Notes: generated from the letters alone by a model not told the origin. Shown: positions 1 to 9,882, counted from the stretch's first letter. The stretch is 44,886 bases of DNA from Candidatus Yaniella excrementavium (GCA_019115865.1 DXCT01000090.1:1-44886); one strand, 5' to 3'. A program made the numbers and translations.

Positions 1-47
1 TGCGCGACACCCTCGGCGTCTAACTTCTCGGTGTAATAAGTGGGCTT

Positions 48-1391
48 CTAGCTCCGCAGGAATTGTCCGCGCGGAGTGTGGAAGTCCACTTTTTTACCCC
101 GCAACCAGGTCGCTTGGACCTGTCCGGTGAGCTCTTTGCGGTCATAGGGTGTGATTGGGTTGCGGTGGTGCAGGCTGCCGGCATCAACTGTCCAGGTCGC
201 TTCTGGATCAAAGATCACTAGATCGGCATCATAACCAACCGCTACCCGTCCTTTGTGCTCCACTTGTGCAATTTGTGCGGGCCCATCGGCCATCCAGGAG
301 GCTACGGTTGCCAAGTTAATGCCGCGTTGCCTGGCTTCTGTCCAAACTACTGGGAGTCCAAGTTGGAGTGAAGAGATGCCACCCCAGGCTGTATCGAAGC
401 TCCCGTTGCCGTGTTCTTTCAGTTCAAGAGTGGACGGCGAGTGGTCGGAAACCACAATATCGATCACCCCATCGACCAACCCCTGCCACAGCCGTTCGCG
501 GTTTGAGCTTTCACGGATTGGTGGGGCGCATTTGAACGCTGTCTTACCGTCGTCGATGTTCTCGCTCAACAGTGTTAGATAGTGTGGGCAGGTCTCAACC
601 GTCAGCGGCAGACCTTCGGCCTTTGCCGACGCGATCTGGTCCAGGCAATCGGCGTTTGATAGATGCAGAATATGTGCTCGGGCGCCAGTAGCGCGCATCG
701 CATCTATGACCGATTGGATGGCGACACTTTCGGCTTCGCCTGGCCGAGAGGCGAGGAAGTCGCTATATTTTGAACTTGGTTGTAAGCCTTCCGCTCGAAC
801 CTGCTCCAGGGTGTGAGCATCTTCGGCATGCACAATCATCAGCCCATCAAATGTGGCGATCACGGCCAGATCCTGTTGCATTTCTTCGGGCTCAAGTTTA
901 GGGAACTCATCGACCCCCGAGTGTTCTAGAAAGCATTTGAAACCAAAGACTCCGGCGTCGTGCAGTGCTGTTAGTTCGTTGGTATTACCTGGGATCGCAC
1001 CGCCCCAAAAACCTGTGTCAATGTGAATCTGATCTTTAGCAGCGGCCCGCTTGAGATCTAGGGCATCAACATTGACTGTCGAGGGAATCGAGTTCAACGG
1101 CATATCGATCAGCGTCGTCACTCCACCGGCCGCCGCGGCACGGGTAGCTGAGTCAAAGCCCTCCCATTCGGTGCGACCCGGCTCATTGACGTGTACATGG
1201 GTGTCCACCAAGCCGGGCAGCACGATTTGGTGTTCTGGAACGTGGATGAGCTGGTCTGCGGTCAGGCTGGTTCCCAACGGTTCCAGTGCCGCGATTTTTC
1301 CGTGACGGACACCCACTTCAAGTGGTTGGATACTGCCGTCATGTAGTACCTGCTGGGCCCGGAACACCACGTCAAAGGCAGGTTGTGTCAT
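48..1391 (-). CDS. allB: Allantoinase
   Basis: Cytosolic zinc amidohydrolase that opens the hydantoin ring of allantoin to give allantoate. The 447-residue product has the cyclic amidohydrolase signature in order: metal-binding DTHVH at residues 63-67 followed by NEPGRTEWEGF, a probable carboxylated Lys152 in GFKCFL, metal ligands His188 (IVHAED) and His243 (ILHLSN), and catalytic Asp316 (VSDHSPS). Length fits the AllB family. An upstream in-frame ATG exists, but the start at 1391 is preceded by GAAAGGA at good spacing. It is the last gene of the leftward operon hyi-glxR-gcl-glxK-allB, 20 bases after glxK. Dihydropyrimidinase or hydantoinase are family alternatives, but the glyoxylate-pathway neighbours favour allantoinase. 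Confidence 0.93.
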   Translation of the reverse strand: MTQPAFDVVFRAQQVLHDGSIQPLEVGVRHGKIAALEPLGTSLTADQLIHVPEHQIVLPGLVDTHVHVNEPGRTEWEGFDSATRAAAAGGVTTLIDMPLNSIPSTVNVDALDLKRAAAKDQIHIDTGFWGGAIPGNTNELTALHDAGVFGFKCFLEHSGVDEFPKLEPEEMQQDLAVIATFDGLMIVHAEDAHTLEQVRAEGLQPSSKYSDFLASRPGEAESVAIQSVIDAMRATGARAHILHLSNADCLDQIASAKAEGLPLTVETCPHYLTLLSENIDDGKTAFKCAPPIRESSNRERLWQGLVDGVIDIVVSDHSPSTLELKEHGNGSFDTAWGGISSLQLGLPVVWTEARQRGINLATVASWMADGPAQIAQVEHKGRVAVGYDADLVIFDPEATWTVDAGSLHHRNPITPYDRKELTGQVQATWLRGKKVDFHTPRGQFLRS

Positions 1392-1411
1392 GCTTGATCC
1401 TTTCGTAGGCA

Positions 1412-2596
1412 TCACGCTGGTTGTGCTAATAAAATATCACCGATTTGTTCCCCAATCTGGGTCAACAGGCTCGGTGTTTGGCGCATCGACACATCGGGGT
1501 CAGGTTCCAACTCGGTCAGGGCGAAGACTCGGGTGATGCCGGCGGCTTCTGTCTCGACGGTTGAGAGCAGGTTGCGTCCACAGACTGCATAAACTGGAAT
1601 CCGTTGCTGACTGGCTAGTTGGGCGACCCCGGCAGGCGCTTTACCCTGAAGTGTTTGAGCATCGAGACTGCCCTCCCCGGTGATCACTAGGTCAGCATCA
1701 GCTAGAGCATCAGCAAAACCGACCAGGTCTAAAATAACGTCGATCCCACTGCGCCTTTGGGCGCCGAGGACCGCCATCGCGCCGAATCCTGTCCCACCGG
1801 CTGCGCCGGCACCAGGTTGCGCGACATGATCGGCAACAGATTGCCCCGCGTCTAGTCCGAAGTCGCGTTCTGTGGCTTCCGCCAGAAGTTGTGCATAGTG
1901 CCCCAGGGCTGCGTCAAGCATCACCACATCGTGCCCGGTGAGACCTTTTTGGGGGCCGAATACCGCAGCGGCGCCCTCGTGGCCCAGGAGTGGATTTTCT
2001 ACGTCGCTGGCGAGCACAAGTTTGGTGTGCATCCAGCGTGGGTCAAGGCCGCTCAGGTTCACTTGGTCCAGGTGTTGCAGGGCTGCGCCACCATCGGCTA
2101 GGTGTTTGCCGTTCTGGTCGAGTAGTTCTACGCCTAGTGCCGCCAACATGCCTGCCCCGCCGTCGGTGCAGGCCGAACCTCCCAAGCCCAGCGTGATGCG
2201 GGTAGCGCCTGCATCCAGAGCAGCTTGGAGGAGTTCTCCTGTGCCCCTACTGCTGGCTGTGGCCCCGGTCAGTCGGGAGGTTTCTAAGAGTTCAATGCCT
2301 GAGGCCTGAGCTAATTCAACCACCGCGTCGATGCCATCGGAGCTGGTATGCATGGCCCAGGCGGCGTCGACGGGTTCTCCAATCGGGCCGGTCACCCGGG
2401 TTATCTGGCGCTTGAAACCTGCCGAGATGGCGGCGTCGACGGTGCCTTCGCCACCATCAGCGACCGGCACACAACGTACCTCCGCCGGGGAGATCGTCGA
2501 GCGGAGACCCCTTTTGAGCGCTACGGCGACCTCCTCGGCGGTGGCAGACCCTTTGAACTTATCGGCAGCGATAACAATGACCGCCTGTGTGCTCAT
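1412..2596 (-). CDS. glxK: Glycerate kinase (family 1)
   Basis: Phosphorylates D-glycerate with ATP, delivering glyoxylate-derived carbon to lower glycolysis; family members in this pathway generally make 2-phosphoglycerate. The 394-residue protein shows the N-terminal ADKFKGS motif, VADGGEGTVDA, the glycine-rich GLGGSACTDGGAG stretch, and ITGEGSLDAQT near the C-terminal third, all typical of GlxK/GarK proteins. A GTG three codons upstream is possible, but the ATG at 2596 has GGTGAG four bases before it and is the better start. It lies 11 bases after gcl and 20 bases before allB, so translation within one operon transcript is expected. Confidence 0.92.
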   Translation of the reverse strand: MSTQAVIVIAADKFKGSATAEEVAVALKRGLRSTISPAEVRCVPVADGGEGTVDAAISAGFKRQITRVTGPIGEPVDAAWAMHTSSDGIDAVVELAQASGIELLETSRLTGATASSRGTGELLQAALDAGATRITLGLGGSACTDGGAGMLAALGVELLDQNGKHLADGGAALQHLDQVNLSGLDPRWMHTKLVLASDVENPLLGHEGAAAVFGPQKGLTGHDVVMLDAALGHYAQLLAEATERDFGLDAGQSVADHVAQPGAGAAGGTGFGAMAVLGAQRRSGIDVILDLVGFADALADADLVITGEGSLDAQTLQGKAPAGVAQLASQQRIPVYAVCGRNLLSTVETEAAGITRVFALTELEPDPDVSMRQTPSLLTQIGEQIGDILLAQPA

Positions 2597-2607
2597 CGGG
2601 CTCACCG

Positions 2608-4401
2608 TTAATCCAGCAGCATGAGAGCAGTTGGGGCATCTGCTGCGGTAACGGCAAGATCTTCAAACTCGTTGATGCTATCCAGCGCGGTCCCCATGGC
2701 AATATTGGTTACGCGTTCGAGGATAACTTCCACGACAACCGGCACTTTGTACTGGTCCATCAAGGACCGGGCTTGAGCAAAGGTGGTGCCGAGCTGCGCT
2801 GGGTCTTCGACGCGCAACGCCTTACATCCCAAACCCTCGGCGACTTTGATGTGGTCCACCCCGTAGCCAGCAGTGCCGGATTCTTTAGCTTCTGGGCTGG
2901 CATTGATGTTTTCAAAAGCTAAGGAAACCTCGTAATCCATGTCGAAGGCGCGTTGCGACTGGCGGATCAACCCCAGATAGGAGTTATTGACCACGACGTG
3001 GAGATACGGCAAATTGTGCTGGGCTCCAACAGCAAGTTCTTCGACCATGAATTGGAAGTCATAGTCACCCGAGAGTGCGACCACGGTTGCATCCGGTTTC
3101 GCCCGGGCCACGCCCAATGCGGCAGGCCCTGTCCAACCCAGTGGGCCTGCCTGTCCGGCATTGATCCAGGAACGTGGATTGTAGGCATGCAGCATCTGGG
3201 CGCCGGCAATCTGGCTCAAGCCAATCGTCGTGACATAAGTGGTGTCGCGACCGAACGCTTGATTCATCTCCTGATAGACCCGTTGCGGTTTAATCGGCAT
3301 CTGGTCGAAATGCGTTTTGCGTTGCAGCCCTGCCTTGCGTGCGGTACAACTATTCGCCCAGTCCCTATAGCTGGGTATGGTGCCTGCGGCCTGGCGTTTC
3401 CGAGCGGCGGCCAGCAGGGCCTGCAGAGCAGCCTTGGCATCGGAAACCACACCGTAATCAGGAGCGAATACCCGCCCAATTTGGGTCGGTTCAATATCGA
3501 CGTGAATGAATTTCCGACCCTTCCGATAAGTATTGAGGTCTCCGGTATGGCGATTCGCCCAGCGGTTGCCAATGCCCAGCACGATGTCGGCTTCTAAGAA
3601 GCTGGCATTGCCGTAACGGGTGTGGGTTTGAATGCCGACCATGCCCGACATCAACGGATGATCGTCCGGGATCGCACCCCAGCCCATGAGCGTTGGGGCA
3701 ACGGGGATATCCAGCAGGTCAGCGAGTTCGACAAGCTCGGCTGCGCCGTCGGCGTTAATAATGCCACCGCCGGCGACGATCATCGGATGTTCATGGGCGA
3801 ACAGCATATCTAGGATCTTATTGGCCTGAGCTTCGGTAGCTTCTGGTTTGAGCACCGGCAATGGTTCGTAGGTGTCAATATCGAAGTCGATCTCGGTCAT
3901 CTGCACGTCGAGCGGCAGGTCAATAAGCACCGGGCCGGGGCGAGCGGATCGCATGAGCTGGAATGCCTTCTGGAAGGTGCCGGGCACCTGACCAGCTTCC
4001 AGAACCGTGGAGGCCATTTTGCAGAGCGGCTTGGCAATCTCATCAATATTGATGGCCTGGAAATCTTCTTTATGTAGAACCGCAACGGGGGCCTGGCCGG
4101 TGATGCACAGCAGGGGGATCGAATCGGCTGCTGCAGCATACATTCCGGTAATCATGTCGGTGCCCGCCGGCCCGGACGTGCCAATGCATACGCCGATATT
4201 GCCTGCGGCTGCACGGCTGTAACCGTCCGCCATATGCGAGGCACCTTCCACATGGCGTGCAAGCGTGTGCTTGATACCGCCGTGGGCTTTCATCGCTGAA
4301 TATAGCGGGTTTATCGCGGCACCCGGCAGCCCGAAGGTTTCGGTGGCCCCTTCTTTTTCCAGAATCAATGCGATGGCATCAACTGCGCGCATGAGGGTCA
4401 T
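2608..4401 (-). CDS. gcl: Glyoxylate carboligase (tartronate-semialdehyde synthase)
   Basis: Thiamine-diphosphate enzyme joining two glyoxylates into tartronate semialdehyde plus CO2. The 597-residue protein matches the E. coli Gcl I remember over its whole length. It carries the diagnostic Val51 ([14 protein letters not shown]), where most ThDP enzymes have a catalytic Glu, followed by [41 protein letters not shown] and the ThDP/Mg motif GDYDFQF. Three ThDP-enzyme domains (Pyr, central, PP) are present. The ATG at 4401 has AAGGAG six bases upstream. It sits between glxR and glxK, giving the complete glyoxylate-to-glycerate route. Confidence 0.96.
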   Translation of the reverse strand: MTLMRAVDAIALILEKEGATETFGLPGAAINPLYSAMKAHGGIKHTLARHVEGASHMADGYSRAAAGNIGVCIGTSGPAGTDMITGMYAAAADSIPLLCITGQAPVAVLHKEDFQAINIDEIAKPLCKMASTVLEAGQVPGTFQKAFQLMRSARPGPVLIDLPLDVQMTEIDFDIDTYEPLPVLKPEATEAQANKILDMLFAHEHPMIVAGGGIINADGAAELVELADLLDIPVAPTLMGWGAIPDDHPLMSGMVGIQTHTRYGNASFLEADIVLGIGNRWANRHTGDLNTYRKGRKFIHVDIEPTQIGRVFAPDYGVVSDAKAALQALLAAARKRQAAGTIPSYRDWANSCTARKAGLQRKTHFDQMPIKPQRVYQEMNQAFGRDTTYVTTIGLSQIAGAQMLHAYNPRSWINAGQAGPLGWTGPAALGVARAKPDATVVALSGDYDFQFMVEELAVGAQHNLPYLHVVVNNSYLGLIRQSQRAFDMDYEVSLAFENINASPEAKESGTAGYGVDHIKVAEGLGCKALRVEDPAQLGTTFAQARSLMDQYKVPVVVEVILERVTNIAMGTALDSINEFEDLAVTAADAPTALMLLD

Positions 4402-4439
4402 ATCGGTCTCCTTGACTCAAAAATTTTTTTGGAAGCGTA

Positions 4440-5330
4440 TTAGTTGTCGGCTCGGCCGGACAGCTGTTCGACCAAACGGAATAGTCCGGAGTGGTCCAAG
4501 CCGCCGTCTCCGGTGCGTACCGTTGAGGCAACAAGTTGTGCAACAGCCGCACCGATCGGGATAACAACACCGGCCTCTCTGGCGGCGGCAGTGACAATGC
4601 CCATGTCTTTGTTGTGCAGTTCAAGACGGAAGCCGGGGGAAAATTCACGGTCCAGCATTTTCTGGCCCTTTTGATCGAGTACCTTGGAACCAGCTAACCC
4701 GCCACCCAGAACCTGCAGGGCTGAGGACGTGTCCACGTCGTAGGCCTCGAGGAAGACGATTGCTTCGGCCAATAATTGGATATTGCCAGCGACCATGAGC
4801 TGGTTGGCCGCTTTTACCGTTTGGCCCGAACCTGTGGGGCCAACCAACACGATGGTCTTGCCCATCGCATCGAGTACATCTTGTACAGCTTCGAAGTCTT
4901 CTGATTCACCGCCGACCATGATGGACAGCGCCGCATCGATGGCCCCTTGTTCACCACCAGAGACCGGGGCATCGAGGGGTTTGATCCCTGCGGCTCGAGC
5001 CTGTTGCGATAGTTCTGTGGTGACATCCGGGCGAATTGAAGAGTTGTCGATCCAGTAGGCACCCTGGGGGGCATTCGCAAAGACCCCATCTTCGCCCGTG
5101 ACCACCTCGGTCACGTGTGGTGAGTCAGGCACCATAGTGATGATGACGTCCGCGCCTTTGACGGCTTCAGCGATGGTACTGGCGGCTTGACCACCAGCAG
5201 TTGCTAGTTCTTCGGTCTTGCCAGGGGAGCGGTTATAACCGGTGACATTAAATCCGGCACTAATCAGGTTCTTCGCCATTGGCAAGCCCATGATCCCCAG
5301 TCCGATGAATGCGATGTTTTGTTTAGCCAT
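4440..5330 (-). CDS. glxR: Tartronate semialdehyde reductase
   Basis: NAD(P)H-dependent reduction of tartronate semialdehyde to D-glycerate, directly after Gcl in the pathway. The 296-residue beta-hydroxyacid dehydrogenase has the N-terminal Rossmann motif FIGLGIMGLPMAKNL, the substrate-binding APVSGGEQGA segment, and the catalytic Lys in VKAANQLMVAGNIQ. The start at 5330 is preceded by GAAAGGA. It lies 57 bases after hyi and 38 before gcl in the same orientation. A generic 3-hydroxyisobutyrate dehydrogenase would look similar; the operon context decides. Confidence 0.93.
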   Translation of the reverse strand: MAKQNIAFIGLGIMGLPMAKNLISAGFNVTGYNRSPGKTEELATAGGQAASTIAEAVKGADVIITMVPDSPHVTEVVTGEDGVFANAPQGAYWIDNSSIRPDVTTELSQQARAAGIKPLDAPVSGGEQGAIDAALSIMVGGESEDFEAVQDVLDAMGKTIVLVGPTGSGQTVKAANQLMVAGNIQLLAEAIVFLEAYDVDTSSALQVLGGGLAGSKVLDQKGQKMLDREFSPGFRLELHNKDMGIVTAAAREAGVVIPIGAAVAQLVASTVRTGDGGLDHSGLFRLVEQLSGRADN

Positions 5331-5387
5331 TGGTTTGTAGTCCTTTCACGTTGTGTGTACAGGCAGTGACGCAGCCGAAATGGCTGG

Positions 5388-6239
5388 TTAGTTTGCCAGC
5401 CAGTCAAAAGCTGTGGCTTGATCTTGTTTGTATTCCAAGGCGACTTTGCCGGTGTAGCCGAGTTCGCGTGCTCGGCTGATCCAGTCGAAGAGCGGCAGTT
5501 CACCGGTTCCGGGAGCGCCACGGCCGGGATTGTCGGCAATTTGGATATGACCGAACTGGGTGGTGTGGTTCTCGATGACCTGAGCGACATCGTCACCGTT
5601 GACGGCCAGGTGGTAGAAGTCTGCTAGCAGCGCGATATTTTGTGCCGCACCTGCTTCTGACTCGCCTGCCCTGACTTGATCAATAATGGCCAGAGCATCT
5701 GCAGCAGTTTTCAGAGGATATTCGGCAGCACCTGAAACTGGTTCGAGCAAGACGGTGCCATCTATCGTGCCAACGGTTTTTGCTGCATAAGCCAGATTCT
5801 TGACCGCCAAGATTTCTTGTTCTTCTTCGGTGAATTCCGGTTGGCGCAGGCCATACAGGGCGTTGAAGGCTTTGCAGCCAGTACGTTTACCGATCTCAGC
5901 GACAACCTCGACGTTTTCTTTGAATGCTGAGCATTCACCCTTGGTTGAGACTCGCCCACGATCACCCCCAGCCATGTTGCCTGCCCAGAAGTTCAGGCCC
6001 ACGAGTTTGACCCCTGCAGAGTTTAGGGAATCGATGAATGCATCAATGTCTTGGTCAGAAGGAACGGGCGTGCCATCGAACGGCCACCAAAATTCAACTT
6101 CGGTAAAACCAACAGCCGCTGCAGCAGCTGCACGTTCATTGACGGGAAGCTCGGTTAACAGAGTCGAGCAGTTCAACACGAAATCTTGTGCTGAGACTCG
6201 GCGACGCTGTTCTTGTGCGGATCCAACGGTATCGGTCAT
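5388..6239 (-). CDS. hyi: Hydroxypyruvate isomerase
   Basis: Interconverts hydroxypyruvate and tartronate semialdehyde. The 283-residue product is a TIM-barrel of the AP-endonuclease-2/xylose-isomerase-like fold. Family segments visible are EFWWPFDGTP, LNFWAGNMAGGDRG, LLEPVSGAAEYPL (metal-ligand Glu), LADFYHLA, QIADNPGRGAPGTGEL and the C-terminal ALEYKQ (second Glu). The open frame extends far upstream, but the ATG at 6239 is preceded by GGAGG with five-base spacing and matches the family start. It is the first gene of the five-gene leftward operon, with a promoter and a palindromic operator immediately upstream. Confidence 0.92.
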   Translation of the reverse strand: MTDTVGSAQEQRRRVSAQDFVLNCSTLLTELPVNERAAAAAAVGFTEVEFWWPFDGTPVPSDQDIDAFIDSLNSAGVKLVGLNFWAGNMAGGDRGRVSTKGECSAFKENVEVVAEIGKRTGCKAFNALYGLRQPEFTEEEQEILAVKNLAYAAKTVGTIDGTVLLEPVSGAAEYPLKTAADALAIIDQVRAGESEAGAAQNIALLADFYHLAVNGDDVAQVIENHTTQFGHIQIADNPGRGAPGTGELPLFDWISRARELGYTGKVALEYKQDQATAFDWLAN

Positions 6240-6254
6240 GAATACCTCCATGAA

Positions 6255-6269
6255 TTTCATATTGTGGAA
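6255..6269. promoter_or_regulatory. Palindromic operator, site 1 (hyi operon)
   Basis: TTTCA-TATTG-TGGAA, a near-symmetric 15-bp palindrome in the 5' leader of the hyi operon, 16 bases before the start codon and downstream of the predicted promoter. The same TTYCA-N5-YGNAA pattern recurs five more times in this window, always upstream of purine-catabolism genes or the small unit at 22.5 kb. The position suggests repression by transcription blockage. Confidence 0.6.
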
Positions 6270-6293
6270 ACTTATTTTTGTTTGGTGAAATTT

Positions 6294-6322
6294 ATCGTAA
6301 GAGTAAATGTGACTTGAGTCAA
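6294..6322 (-). promoter_or_regulatory. Predicted sigma-70 promoter of the hyi-glxR-gcl-glxK-allB operon
   Basis: On the minus strand a TTGACT -35 element (6317-6322) is separated by 17 bases from a TACGAT -10 element (6294-6299). Transcription would start near 6287, placing operator site 1 about 20-30 bases into the transcript. Confidence 0.5.
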
Positions 6323-6454
6323 GTAGGTTGGAAGAGCGGCTAGCGACCTCGTCGCAAAAGGGCGGGGTCGCGGCAAAAAGCGCCCGACTGAAAAATTGCC
6401 TTGACGTTGGTCCTGTGATGTGCGTTACACTTGCAATATATTCTGGAATTCCAA

Positions 6455-6469
6455 TTTCACAATGTGAAA
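6455..6469. promoter_or_regulatory. Palindromic operator, site 2 (permease)
   Basis: TTTCA-CAATG-TGAAA is perfectly symmetric in its arms and lies 39 bases before the permease start. A second, shorter perfect palindrome TGGAATTCCA (6444-6453) adjoins it and contains the same half-site letters, so several repressor subunits could bind side by side. Confidence 0.6.
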
Positions 6470-6507
6470 ATTTCATCCTATGTTTAGTATCAAAGAAACG
6501 AGGGATC

Positions 6508-8121
6508 GTGAAATCTCTTTTCGCTAAGCCTGCCTACGCAGCAAACCCAGATGCGCCAGAAAATGAACGATTGCCCGGCGGCCGCACTTTTGCTTATGGG
6601 CTTCAGCACGTTTTGACGATGTACGGCGGCATTCTTGCAGTGCCCCTCATTATTGGAAACGCCGCAGGACTCTCGCCTGATGACATTGCCAAATTGGTGA
6701 CTGGAACTTTATTCGTTGGCGGTCTGGCCACCGTGTTGCAATCAGCGGGTCTGCCTTTTCTTGGTTCCCGATTACCGCTGGTTCAGGGTGTTTCCTTTGC
6801 AGCCGTTGCTACCATGTTGGCCATCCTCAACGGTGGCAACGGGCTCCAAGACGTATTCGGGGCGATTATCGCAGCCAGTGTGATCGGATTTTTGATCGCA
6901 CCGTTCTTCGCGAAAATTGTGCGCTTCTTCCCGCCGGTGGTGACCGGTACGGTCATCACCGCCATCGGATTGACCTTATTTCCGGTTGCCGCAAACTGGG
7001 CTATGGGTGGTGATAGTGAAACCAGTGATTACGGCTCGATTATGAACATCAGCCTGGCGCTACTGACCTTCGCAATTATCATTGTCTTATCCAAGGTTGG
7101 CGTGGCTATACTGTCTCGCCTTGCTATCCTTTTGGGATTGGTCGTCGGCACCCTGGTCGCATGGTTTTTGGGCCAAGCCGACTTCTCTGAGGTGGGCGAT
7201 GGACTGCCTATCGCATTCCCCGGTCTGCTGGAATTCGGAGTGCCTACCTTTGACATCGCCGCTATTCTCTCCATGGTCATTGTCATCTTAGTAATCAAGA
7301 CCGAAACCACCGCCGACATCATCGCAGTTGGAGAGATCATCGACACCCCGGTTGACTCCAGACGCATCGCAGACGGTCTACGAGCCGACATGTTAGCTTC
7401 CGCCGCGGCACCGTTCTTCGGGTCCTTCACCCAGTCAGCGTTCGCCCAAAATGTGGGTCTTGTTGCATTGTCCGGTATTAAGTCCCGCTGGGTGGTCACC
7501 GCTGGTGGCGTGATCATGGTGGCACTGGGGCTGGTGCCATGGCTTGGCCAAGTTGTGGCAGCTATTCCCATGCCGATTCTTGGGGGTGCCGGCATCGTGC
7601 TGTTCGGTACCGTAGCCGCCTCCGGGATCCGCAGTCTGTCCACCGTTAAATACGACGGCAACATGAACTTGGTCATTGTGGCCTCGGCGTTGGCTTTCGG
7701 CATGATACCGGTGGTCAGTCCAGACTTCTATGCGGCCTTCCCATCCTGGTTTGAAACCATTTTCCACTCTGGTATTTCATCAGCTGCCATTGTTGCAGTG
7801 GTCCTGAACATCGTGTTCAATGAAATCGCCGCCAAGACCACCACCCAGGCCTCTGTCTTTGCTGCCAAACCGCTGCGATATCTCACCTCGAGTCATTTGG
7901 CAGATCTTCAAGATGGAGATGTCTTCGTTGACGGCAAACTAGTGGACTGCGACGGGGAAGAAGTGCCGGTTATTCCAGAGGAAAAACTGCCAGAGGTCAA
8001 AGAAAAGATTGAACGCGGTGAAGTGACTACCACGGCGGAAATTGCCCAAGTTTTGGAAAAGGACAAGACCCGGCCTGCCTCGAGTGAATCCTTCGTTCGA
8101 AAAACGGAGACTGACCAGTAA
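6508..8121 (+). CDS. NCS2-family purine (urate/xanthine) permease
   Basis: Membrane nucleobase:cation symporter that imports a purine, here probably urate or xanthine given the adjoining pathway. The 537-residue protein has about 12-14 hydrophobic segments. It shows the NCS2 motifs QHVLTMYGG near the N-terminus, ETTADIIAVGEI in the substrate-site region, and the signature-like segment QNVGLVALSGIKSRWV. A charged C-terminal tail of about 70 residues follows the last membrane segment and is longer than usual. The frame is open upstream, but the GTG at 6508 has GAGGG at short spacing and gives the normal family N-terminus. It is divergent from the hyi operon and has its own operator. Exact substrate cannot be read from sequence. 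Confidence 0.88.
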   Translation: MKSLFAKPAYAANPDAPENERLPGGRTFAYGLQHVLTMYGGILAVPLIIGNAAGLSPDDIAKLVTGTLFVGGLATVLQSAGLPFLGSRLPLVQGVSFAAVATMLAILNGGNGLQDVFGAIIAASVIGFLIAPFFAKIVRFFPPVVTGTVITAIGLTLFPVAANWAMGGDSETSDYGSIMNISLALLTFAIIIVLSKVGVAILSRLAILLGLVVGTLVAWFLGQADFSEVGDGLPIAFPGLLEFGVPTFDIAAILSMVIVILVIKTETTADIIAVGEIIDTPVDSRRIADGLRADMLASAAAPFFGSFTQSAFAQNVGLVALSGIKSRWVVTAGGVIMVALGLVPWLGQVVAAIPMPILGGAGIVLFGTVAASGIRSLSTVKYDGNMNLVIVASALAFGMIPVVSPDFYAAFPSWFETIFHSGISSAAIVAVVLNIVFNEIAAKTTTQASVFAAKPLRYLTSSHLADLQDGDVFVDGKLVDCDGEEVPVIPEEKLPEVKEKIERGEVTTTAEIAQVLEKDKTRPASSESFVRKTETDQ

Positions 8122-8457
8122 CTCGTTAACCAGGAAACAAGAGCAACGACTCAACGCAGGAACAAGGCCTGCAGTGGACATCACGAGATGCTCATATCTC
8201 CTTGTTCCCTCTGCAAGTACGGCGACAGCTCGATCAGCATCCGCTGGTCGAGCTGTCGCCTTGTTGTGACAGGGCAAAAGTGGTCCGGCGTCGGACGAAG
8301 GTGTCTGCGCTGAGTTCATAGGATGCCATATCACAACAGCACCGGTAATTTTAGGAGCGAACAATCAAAACAGTGGCTGTAAGCAAGTGGTTAACGCAGT
8401 GAATGTCCTCAATACTTGGGTGGATCTGTCCGGGCCGCTTTTAGCTCGGATCACGTG
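8122..8457. other. Convergent intergenic region with stacked inverted repeats
   Basis: This 336-base gap separates the permease from the convergent pucR. It holds a 9-bp inverted repeat GGAACAAGG/CCTTGTTCC (8159-8167 and 8200-8208) enclosing a small GAGAT/ATCTC hairpin, then the strong hairpin at 8221-8260. From about 8265 to 8457 I see no gene, tRNA or clear motif. Confidence 0.5.
8221..8260 (+). terminator. Terminator hairpin after the permease gene
   Basis: Perfect 13-bp stem GGCGACAGCTCGA/TCGAGCTGTCGCC with a 14-base loop, followed by the T-rich TTGTTGTG. It lies 100 bases past the permease stop and could also stop transcription coming from pucR. Confidence 0.65.
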
Positions 8458-9882
8458 TTACCTATAGACGTCAAGAGCCTCAAGTGCCGCCCAAAACAAA
8501 GCTACGTCTGCTGTCTGATCAAGACGTAGTCCGCTCATTTCGGTCACCCGACGCATCCTATATACGAGTGTCTGTTTATGCACGTGAAGTTTGTCTGCTG
8601 CAACATTCCAAGAACGATTCTCTTCTAAAAACACACGTAAAGAGCGCACGTACTCACTGCCATGTTGCTTATCGTGTTGTAGAAGCTGGCTGAGTGTCTG
8701 TTCAATTAAGAGATCAGCGTCAGGTGCGCTATTGGGAACGATAGAGGCCTTGCGTTCACGGAAGTAAACCACCGACATCTGACGTTCCACAGCGCTCTGG
8801 TGAGCGAGCTGCGCTTGGCCTAATCCGGTCCGCACATCTTTCACGGAACGAATACTATTACTTACTCCAAGGTGCTGCACTCGCTTATTGACGATCTCTA
8901 GGGCTTCGGTGGTTGCTGAACAGAGAATGTGAGTGGTTTGACCCTGTGGGTATACAGCGCTGCGAAAGCCTGCATCTAAAAGTTCATGGAATAGCCGGAT
9001 GCCATTGCTTATCCGGTTCCCGATGGCGATGTAATAACTCTGGTTTTCAAAATCTAGCATTGCCCACGTACGCTGTTCCACGTCTTTGGTCTCGACACCG
9101 TCTATGAAGCTACTTAACAAAGCCGCACTCTGGCGATAGGCTTTTTCTCGCTCAGTTTTCTTTTGTTCCAAATCTAGTGCTGCAATAAGTGAGATGTGCT
9201 GTCGAATCCCTTGTTCTAACGGATTGTGCTGTGGTTCCTGCGGCGTGAGACGGACGAGAGCCTGAGGAAAGCCCGGGATAGGTAATTCAAGAGCATCGGA
9301 TGCAGCTTGCGCGGTATGTGATTTTTTATCGTCAATCGGTTCAGAGGCATCTTCTTGCTTGTAGTCGTTGATGATACTCACGTTGTATCCAATCGTCGCG
9401 CCTACCAGTTCAAGTCGATTCACGTCTTTGCTGTGATCAACGGTTGTCAGTAGGACAGCTTCATAGAGGCGGTTGGACCGCTGCAATCGTTCCCTCTCGT
9501 TACGTTGTTCGGAATCTGCGATAGCGCGACTTAAGACGATGAACGGTATCTCACGTTGAGTGAGAATTACGATAAAGGCGAGTTCATTTGCTCGGGTTAA
9601 AAATGCCTCGGTTAGTTTTGGCGCATTCATATTTTGGCCGATAGCTACTCCAACAATCCCATGAGCTGAACATTCTTCAACATAACGTCGCTGTCCTGCA
9701 GCATCAGCGGGTATTGCGAGCCCGGTTGTCATCACGAGATGAGTCGCGCCTAACCAGTTCCAGGGCTCAGGCTCTTCACAACTATGCGCCCAGGCGATGG
9801 GCTGATATTGGCCGCCGTGACCTGCGATTATTTTTGATCCGCATTCGGGTATCTCCGTGAGCAAATGAGCAGTCAGAGCCAT
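8458..9882 (-). CDS. pucR: PucR-family transcriptional regulator
   Basis: Probable regulator of purine use. The 474-residue protein has an N-terminal PucR-type domain (about residues 1-120, with the WLGATHLVMTTGLA core), a middle region of unclear function, and a C-terminal helix-turn-helix of the PucR/CdaR class near residues 410-470 (LEENRSWNVAADKLHVHKQT, then LVYRMRRV). The ATG at 9882 has only a weak upstream AAAG. It is transcribed towards the permease and away from hyuA. The shared 352-base divergent region suggests it controls the hyu block, itself, or both. Whether it activates or represses cannot be told from sequence. Confidence 0.85.
   Translation of the reverse strand: MALTAHLLTEIPECGSKIIAGHGGQYQPIAWAHSCEEPEPWNWLGATHLVMTTGLAIPADAAGQRRYVEECSAHGIVGVAIGQNMNAPKLTEAFLTRANELAFIVILTQREIPFIVLSRAIADSEQRNERERLQRSNRLYEAVLLTTVDHSKDVNRLELVGATIGYNVSIINDYKQEDASEPIDDKKSHTAQAASDALELPIPGFPQALVRLTPQEPQHNPLEQGIRQHISLIAALDLEQKKTEREKAYRQSAALLSSFIDGVETKDVEQRTWAMLDFENQSYYIAIGNRISNGIRLFHELLDAGFRSAVYPQGQTTHILCSATTEALEIVNKRVQHLGVSNSIRSVKDVRTGLGQAQLAHQSAVERQMSVVYFRERKASIVPNSAPDADLLIEQTLSQLLQHDKQHGSEYVRSLRVFLEENRSWNVAADKLHVHKQTLVYRMRRVTEMSGLRLDQTADVALFWAALEALDVYR

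Noticed and set aside
3-23. Possible C-terminal end of a rightward gene entering from the left edge (RDTLGV then stop)
   Set aside because: Seven codons at the window edge are too few to support a gene.
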